64,000 nucleotides of DNA from Chitinophaga pinensis (GTDB lineage: Bacteria; Bacteroidota; Bacteroidia; Flavobacteriales_D; Crocinitomicaceae). The stretch spans positions 1-64,000 of the forward strand of contig CAMAZP010000008.1 in NCBI GenBank assembly GCA_945863605.1. The letters run 5' to 3'. The notes under the pieces were generated by a model. The model was given only the letters and a program-made list of their open reading frames with translations, ran no database searches and was not told where the DNA came from. The position numbers and the translations under genes were made by a program. Below are positions 59,761 to 64,000 of the stretch, one piece after another. The stretch's first letter is position 1, and each line of letters begins with the position of its first letter.

Positions 59761-59789
59761 AAGAAATAGTACTTTTAGTTATTTCTTTT
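59761..59789 (+). terminator. Weak hairpin, possible terminator
   Basis: AAGAAATA and TATTTCTT pair over eight A/T-rich bases around an eleven-base loop and run into T. The stem has little GC, so termination is doubtful. The rest of the 220-base gap before yraN shows nothing else. Confidence 0.3.
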
Positions 59790-59894
59790 GATAGATATTC
59801 TATTAATATAGTTTTCTTTCGTTCAAAGAGTCACATTTTTATCAAATCACTTTATTTTAAATCAACTTTATTCTTACCTTAAAGTAAAAATTAT

Positions 59895-60254
59895 ATGACA
59901 AAGGACGAATTAGGAAAATGGGGTGAAGATTTTGCAACGAATTTTTTACTTCAAAATGGTTATTCTATAGTGGAAAGAAATGTGCGTTTTAAAAAGTATG
60001 AAATTGATATCATTGCAGAAAAAGAAAATGAATTAATAGTAGTTGAAGTAAAAGCAAGAAATACTGCTGAAATTGGTGAACCTTGGCGGGCTGTTACTAA
60101 ATCAAAGCAAAGACAAATTATTACAGTTGCTGATTATTACGTACAGAAAAATCATATTGATAAAGATGTTCGATTTGATATTATTTCAATTGTACACAAT
60201 AATTACCGTACAAATCTGGAACATATTGCTGGTGCTTTTGATACACTTAAGTAA
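59895..60254 (+). CDS. YraN (UPF0102) family protein
   Basis: A 119-residue protein with the endonuclease-like core of the YraN family: LGKWGEDFATNFLLQNGYSI, VRFKKYEIDIIAEKENELIV then VEVKARN, the D-x(n)-E-x-K pattern of PD-(D/E)xK nucleases. The fold is related to Holliday junction resolvases, but the cellular role of the family is not established. Length fits the family. It stands alone, upstream of gmhA by about 110 bases. Confidence 0.92.
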   Translation: MTKDELGKWGEDFATNFLLQNGYSIVERNVRFKKYEIDIIAEKENELIVVEVKARNTAEIGEPWRAVTKSKQRQIITVADYYVQKNHIDKDVRFDIISIVHNNYRTNLEHIAGAFDTLK

Positions 60255-60346
60255 AATCTATCCTAAAAGGATTAAAATTGTGTTTGAAATTATTATTGAA
60301 TTTATAAAACAGAAATACAACTTGATTTCTAAAAATTAAAAAATAC

Positions 60347-60354
60347 TACATTTG
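60347..60354 (+). promoter_or_regulatory. -7 promoter element of the gmhA-like gene
   Basis: TACATTTG fits TAnnTTTG; a TTG at 60322-60324, 22 bases upstream, may be the -33 element. It lies 13 bases before the first ATG. Confidence 0.5.
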
Positions 60355-60367
60355 ATATCAAAAAAAG

Positions 60368-60946
60368 ATGATGCAACTCGAAGAACAAATCCGTCAAGAA
60401 TTTCAAGAATCACAGCTTGTTTTGGAGCAATTTCAAACTGCAGAAAATTTTTCCAAAATTGCTGAAGCAATTCGATGGATGAGTGAAGCAATTATTTCAG
60501 GAAATAAAATTATTAGTTGTGGTAATGGTGGTTCGATGGCTGATTCAATGCACTTTGCAGAAGAATTGAGTGGACGTTTTCGTGGTGACCGAAAAGCGCT
60601 TGCTGCTGTTTCAATTTCAGATCCAACACATATTAGTTGTGTCGCAAATGACTATGGTTATGATTTTATCTTTTCTCGGTATGTAGAAGCACTAGGCAAA
60701 TCAGGCGATATTTTACTCGGTATTTCAACTTCAGGAAATTCGGCAAATGTCATTCGTGCAGTAGAAATTGCGCAAAAACTAGGAATGAAAACCATTGTTT
60801 TAACAGGAAAAGACGGTGGTAAATTGGCGCAATTAGCTGACTTAGAAATTCGTGCACCTCATTCAACTTACGCTGATAGAGCACAAGAAATTCACATTAA
60901 GGTAATTCATAATTTGATTTTGGGAATTGAATCATCAGTGAAGTAA
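60368..60946 (+). CDS. gmhA: Phosphoheptose isomerase-like SIS-domain protein
   Basis: A 192-residue SIS-domain enzyme. [20 protein letters not shown] is the GmhA signature with the phosphate-binding Ser, followed by [32 protein letters not shown] and the C-terminal [16 protein letters not shown] with the second conserved Glu/His. GmhA makes D-glycero-D-manno-heptose 7-phosphate from sedoheptulose 7-phosphate, a lipopolysaccharide precursor. Other sugar isomerases share the fold, so the substrate is inferred. Two ATG codons start the gene; either fits. The HAD protein at 17812-18348 would suit the next-but-one step, but lies elsewhere. Confidence 0.88.
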   Translation: MMQLEEQIRQEFQESQLVLEQFQTAENFSKIAEAIRWMSEAIISGNKIISCGNGGSMADSMHFAEELSGRFRGDRKALAAVSISDPTHISCVANDYGYDFIFSRYVEALGKSGDILLGISTSGNSANVIRAVEIAQKLGMKTIVLTGKDGGKLAQLADLEIRAPHSTYADRAQEIHIKVIHNLILGIESSVK

Positions 60947-60971
60947 TAAAGTTTTAATAAATATAAAATCC

Positions 60972-60979
60972 TAAATTTG
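60972..60979 (+). promoter_or_regulatory. -7 promoter element of mutB
   Basis: TAAATTTG fits TAnnTTTG and lies 49 bases before the mutB ATG, the longest leader among the promoters seen here. Confidence 0.45.
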
Positions 60980-61028
60980 TTCAACGCTTAAAAATGGTAT
61001 CATCATCACTCAAAACAACTTGAAATTC

Positions 61029-63155
61029 ATGAATAGAATTGACTTTTCTAACTATTCGTTTAAAGCTTTAAAAACGGAATCCAAAAACGAACCGACTTTT
61101 GAAACGGCAGAGAAAATAACGCTGAAACCAAGTTATACCAAAGAAGACACTGCTAATTTTATTCATACAAAATATCGTTCGGGTTTTGCGCCTTTTTTAG
61201 GTGGACCTTACGCTTCAATGTATGTTTCAAAACCGTGGACCATTCGCCAATACGCAGGATTTTCAACAGCTGAAGAATCAAATGCATTTTATAGAAGAAA
61301 TCTTGCTGCCGGTCAAAAAGGTCTTTCAGTAGCTTTCGATTTAGCGACGCATAGAGGCTATGATTCTGACCACGAACGTGTAGTTGGTGATGTTGGAAAA
61401 GCAGGAGTTGCAATCGATTCCATCGAAGATATGAAAATATTATTCGATCAAATTCCACTAGGAGAAATGTCAGTTTCGATGACAATGAACGGTGCTGTTT
61501 TACCAATTATGGCTTTCTATATTGCAGCTGCAATCGAACAAAATGTGGTTATTTCAGAACTAGCTGGTACAATTCAAAATGACATATTAAAGGAGTTCAT
61601 GGTGCGAAATACGTACATCTATCCTCCAACGCCTTCGATGCGAATTATAGCGGATATTTTTGAATTTACCTCGCAAAAAATGCCCAAATTCAATTCGATT
61701 TCAATTTCGGGCTATCACATGCAAGAAGCGGGAGCAACGGCTGCAATTGAGTTGGCCTACACTTTAGCTGATGGTTTGGAATACATTCGCACTGGATTGA
61801 AAGCAGGTTTAAAAATTGATGAATTTGCTCCACGTTTAAGTTTTTTCTGGGCAATCGGAATGAACCACCACATGGAAATTGCCAAAATGCGCGCAGGTCG
61901 TTTGTTATGGTCGAAATTGGTACAAGAATTCAATCCAACAAGTCAAAAATCATTGGCTTTACGCACGCATTGTCAAACTTCAGGTTGGTCATTAACCGAA
62001 CAAGATCCTTTTAATAACGTAGCTAGAACTTGCATTGAAGCTTTAGCTGCAGCATTAGGAGGAACACAATCTTTGCACACAAATGCATTGGATGAAGCAA
62101 TTGCTTTACCGACAGATTTTTCTGCACGAATTGCAAGAAATACACAAATCTATTTACAGCAAGAAACTGGGATAACACGTTTCATTGATCCTTACGCTGG
62201 CAGTTATTATGTCGAATCGTTGACGAATGAATTGGTAAACGAAGCTTGGAAATTGATTCAAGAAGTGGAAGAATTGGGTGGAATGGCGAAGGCTATTGAA
62301 ACTGGAATTCCAAAAATGCGCATTGAAGAAGCTGCGGCAAGAAAACAAGCACGCATTGATTCTGGAAAAGATATAATCGTTGGCGTAAATCGCTTTGAAC
62401 ACAATGAAGCTTCACAAATCGAGATTTTGGAAGTGGACAATGCAAAAGTGAAAGATTCCCAAATCAAACGTTTGCAAGAAGTTAAATCGAATCGCAATAG
62501 CGAAAACGTAAAAGTATTATTACAAGAATTGGAGGATGCAGCAAGAAATTCTACTGGAAATTTATTAGAAATAGCCGTTCGTTGTGCACAAGCGCGTTGT
62601 ACTTTAGGTGAAATTTCTACCGCTCTTGAAAATGTTTACGGTCGTTATACTGCTACAATTCGTTCAATCAGTGGTGTTTATTCAAAAGAAGCTATGAAAG
62701 ATGAAGATTTTGCAAAAGCAATGGAATTGGTTGAAACTTTCGCTAAACTAGAAGGTCGTCGTCCGCGAATTATGATTGCAAAAATGGGACAAGATGGCCA
62801 CGACCGTGGAGCAAAAGTAATTGCAACTTCCTTTGCAGATATTGGTTTTGATGTAGACATAGGTCCTTTATTTCAAACTCCAGAAGAAGCAGCGCGACAA
62901 GCAGTTGAAAACGATGTACATATTTTAGGTGTATCATCTTTGGCTGCAGGACATAAAACCCTTGTGCCCTCAGTAATTTCTGAATTAGAAAAAATGGGTA
63001 GATCCGATATTATGGTAGTTGCTGGTGGGGTGATTCCACAACAAGATTATGACTTTTTATATGAGCTTGGAGTATTTGGTATTTATGGTCCAGGTACTAA
63101 AATTGCAAAGGCAGCACAAGATATATTGAACCTACTTATTCAAAGCCACGAATAA
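61029..63155 (+). CDS. Methylmalonyl-CoA mutase, large-subunit type
   Basis: A 708-residue adenosylcobalamin enzyme that interconverts methylmalonyl-CoA and succinyl-CoA. The catalytic barrel shows [40 protein letters not shown] and [19 protein letters not shown]. The C-terminal domain carries [13 protein letters not shown] with the cobalamin-ligand His of DxHxxG, then [15 protein letters not shown]. The start at 61029 ([11 protein letters not shown]) is preferred over the TTG at 61020. No small-subunit gene lies next to it, and its length fits a homodimer such as E. coli ScpA; a distant small subunit is possible. Cytosolic. Confidence 0.96.
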   Translation: MNRIDFSNYSFKALKTESKNEPTFETAEKITLKPSYTKEDTANFIHTKYRSGFAPFLGGPYASMYVSKPWTIRQYAGFSTAEESNAFYRRNLAAGQKGLSVAFDLATHRGYDSDHERVVGDVGKAGVAIDSIEDMKILFDQIPLGEMSVSMTMNGAVLPIMAFYIAAAIEQNVVISELAGTIQNDILKEFMVRNTYIYPPTPSMRIIADIFEFTSQKMPKFNSISISGYHMQEAGATAAIELAYTLADGLEYIRTGLKAGLKIDEFAPRLSFFWAIGMNHHMEIAKMRAGRLLWSKLVQEFNPTSQKSLALRTHCQTSGWSLTEQDPFNNVARTCIEALAAALGGTQSLHTNALDEAIALPTDFSARIARNTQIYLQQETGITRFIDPYAGSYYVESLTNELVNEAWKLIQEVEELGGMAKAIETGIPKMRIEEAAARKQARIDSGKDIIVGVNRFEHNEASQIEILEVDNAKVKDSQIKRLQEVKSNRNSENVKVLLQELEDAARNSTGNLLEIAVRCAQARCTLGEISTALENVYGRYTATIRSISGVYSKEAMKDEDFAKAMELVETFAKLEGRRPRIMIAKMGQDGHDRGAKVIATSFADIGFDVDIGPLFQTPEEAARQAVENDVHILGVSSLAAGHKTLVPSVISELEKMGRSDIMVVAGGVIPQQDYDFLYELGVFGIYGPGTKIAKAAQDILNLLIQSHE

Positions 63156-63209
63156 TTTTGTAAATTCGGCACAATAATTGAAAACCGCAAAGTATTAAAA
63201 TTGAAAAAC

Positions 63210-64000
63210 ATGAAAACTACTTTACTATTTCGTCTGACATTGTTACTTACAATCACTTTATTGACTGGAGTTTCTTTTGGACAAAAACCTTCATTAAGTA
63301 TGAAATCCAACAAAAGAATTTTAACGCTAGATGAAGAGGATGACAGTCCTGGTAACAACACGGTTAAGTTGGACGCTACTTTTATTCCAGCTGGAACAAA
63401 AAAAATTGGGACTTTATGGACTATCTCAGGTATTCAAGATAAAGATTGGGAAGTAATTGGTGGTACATTAAATTCACCCTCTGTTGAATTAAAATTTAAA
63501 AAAGTTGGTAATTACGATGTTACTGTTACAACAACTTATTCTGTAAAGGTAAAACTCAAAAATGGTGAATTTGAAGAAGAGGAAACAGATATTGAAGTTG
63601 AGGAAGAAGCATTCATAACTGTTACTAATAATTTAGATGAATTAACCCAAATACATGCTGATAGTAATTTTGTTAAATTGGTTAAAAAATCTGCTGATTA
63701 TGTAGTAAAACCCAAATTTGCGGGTGATCCAACTCCAACTATATTCTTGGCTAAAGGATATTATGGTATGTACAGAAAAGATATTAAAGACCCACTAATT
63801 AACGAACCTTATGATGAAGCAATTAATGCAGTAGCCTCTGCAATAGAAATGGATCAAAATGGAATTTTTTATGTTCCTGTTCATAAAATGTGGCTGAATA
63901 ATTTTCAAACCGAAATTTTGAATAATGAAATTTTATTCAAATTAGAAAATCAATATGGATATCCCTCATTTTATCAAGGAAATCCTAGCAAAGAATTAAT
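63210..64000 (+). CDS. Secreted protein, partial (cut by window edge)
   Basis: An ATG at 63210 opens a frame that runs 791 bases to the window edge without a stop. The product starts MKTTLLFRLTLLLTITLLTG followed by SFGQ, a typical signal peptide with cleavage after the Gly. The first 120 mature residues have a PKD/Ig-like strand pattern (IGTLWTISGIQDKDWEVIGG, VELKFKKVGNYDVTVTTTYS). The acidic run EEEETDIEVEEEA follows. Later residues read YDEAINAVASAIEMDQNGIF. It could be a T9SS cargo, but the C terminus is not in the window. Confidence 0.75.
   Translation, partial: MKTTLLFRLTLLLTITLLTGVSFGQKPSLSMKSNKRILTLDEEDDSPGNNTVKLDATFIPAGTKKIGTLWTISGIQDKDWEVIGGTLNSPSVELKFKKVGNYDVTVTTTYSVKVKLKNGEFEEEETDIEVEEEAFITVTNNLDELTQIHADSNFVKLVKKSADYVVKPKFAGDPTPTIFLAKGYYGMYRKDIKDPLINEPYDEAINAVASAIEMDQNGIFYVPVHKMWLNNFQTEILNNEILFKLENQYGYPSFYQGNPSKEL

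Noticed and set aside
59674-59894. The 221-base gap before yraN as a possible riboswitch or small gene
   Set aside because: Only a weak AT-rich hairpin and frames of about ten codons are present; no conserved aptamer pattern was recognised.
60994-61023. A nine-codon upstream frame before mutB
   Set aside because: It is too short to support and lies in what is probably just the mRNA leader; no attenuation structure was seen with it.

Overview
The window is AT-rich, tightly packed bacterial chromosome from the Bacteroidota, most likely order Flavobacteriales and tentatively a Fluviicola-like member of the Crocinitomicaceae. The evidence is three proteins with C-terminal type IX secretion (T9SS type A) sorting domains, a TonB-dependent receptor, the Bacteroidota promoter motif TAnnTTTG in front of many genes, almost no Shine-Dalgarno signals, and family traits such as a CarB without its regulatory domain. 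The family-level placement is inference.

Layout. 1-2.6 kb is accessory DNA: a HigBA-type toxin-antitoxin pair, a PD-(D/E)xK-like nuclease candidate and an unknown gene, separated by 130-180 bp spacers that resemble integron attC recombination sites. 2.6-10.2 kb holds a DUF547 protein, a B12-type radical SAM protein, small membrane and lipoproteins, a secreted HNH nuclease, an MFS transporter and a VbhA/Fic toxin-antitoxin pair. 10.2-20 kb holds a TauE-like transporter, a TMTC-like membrane protein with TPRs, secreted proteins, a tiny 32-residue membrane ORF, and a glycosyltransferase/HAD phosphatase/MORN-repeat cluster. 20-32 kb is metabolic and housekeeping: CvfB, Rpe, L,D-transpeptidase, rhomboid protease, class IV aminotransferase, photolyase, peroxiredoxin, TsaC/Sua5, threonine dehydrogenase, and hmgA-hppD for tyrosine breakdown. 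A tRNA-His and terminators follow.

32.4-35.7 kb is a short polysaccharide cluster (Gfo/Idh oxidoreductase, lipoprotein, sugar-phosphate transferase). 35.8-39 kb is the classic thrS-infC-rpmI-rplT translation operon. 39.2-43.3 kb holds CBS-domain protein, nadK, a broken FKBP gene and an intact cyclophilin-FKBP fusion, divergent from pdxJ. 43.3-47.8 kb is a tight operon: polyprenyl synthase, MORN-like lipoprotein, dnaG, mscS. 48-54.7 kb is an export/uptake region: a T9SS-exported alpha/beta-hydrolase-like protein next to a TonB receptor, then an Omp28-like T9SS protein. 54.9-64 kb holds carB, a rhomboid-like protein apparently without its catalytic His, a hydrolase, yraN, gmhA, a methylmalonyl-CoA mutase and the start of a secreted protein cut by the window edge.

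Points most worth a second look are the attC-like cassette region, the hydrolase whose nucleophile position is Gly, the FKBP gene with an internal deletion, the DnaG with three of four zinc ligands gone, the rhomboid-like protein without catalytic His, and the secreted HNH nuclease. No insertion sequence, CRISPR array, rRNA or prophage was seen. All functional calls come from reading motifs by eye; no database search was run.
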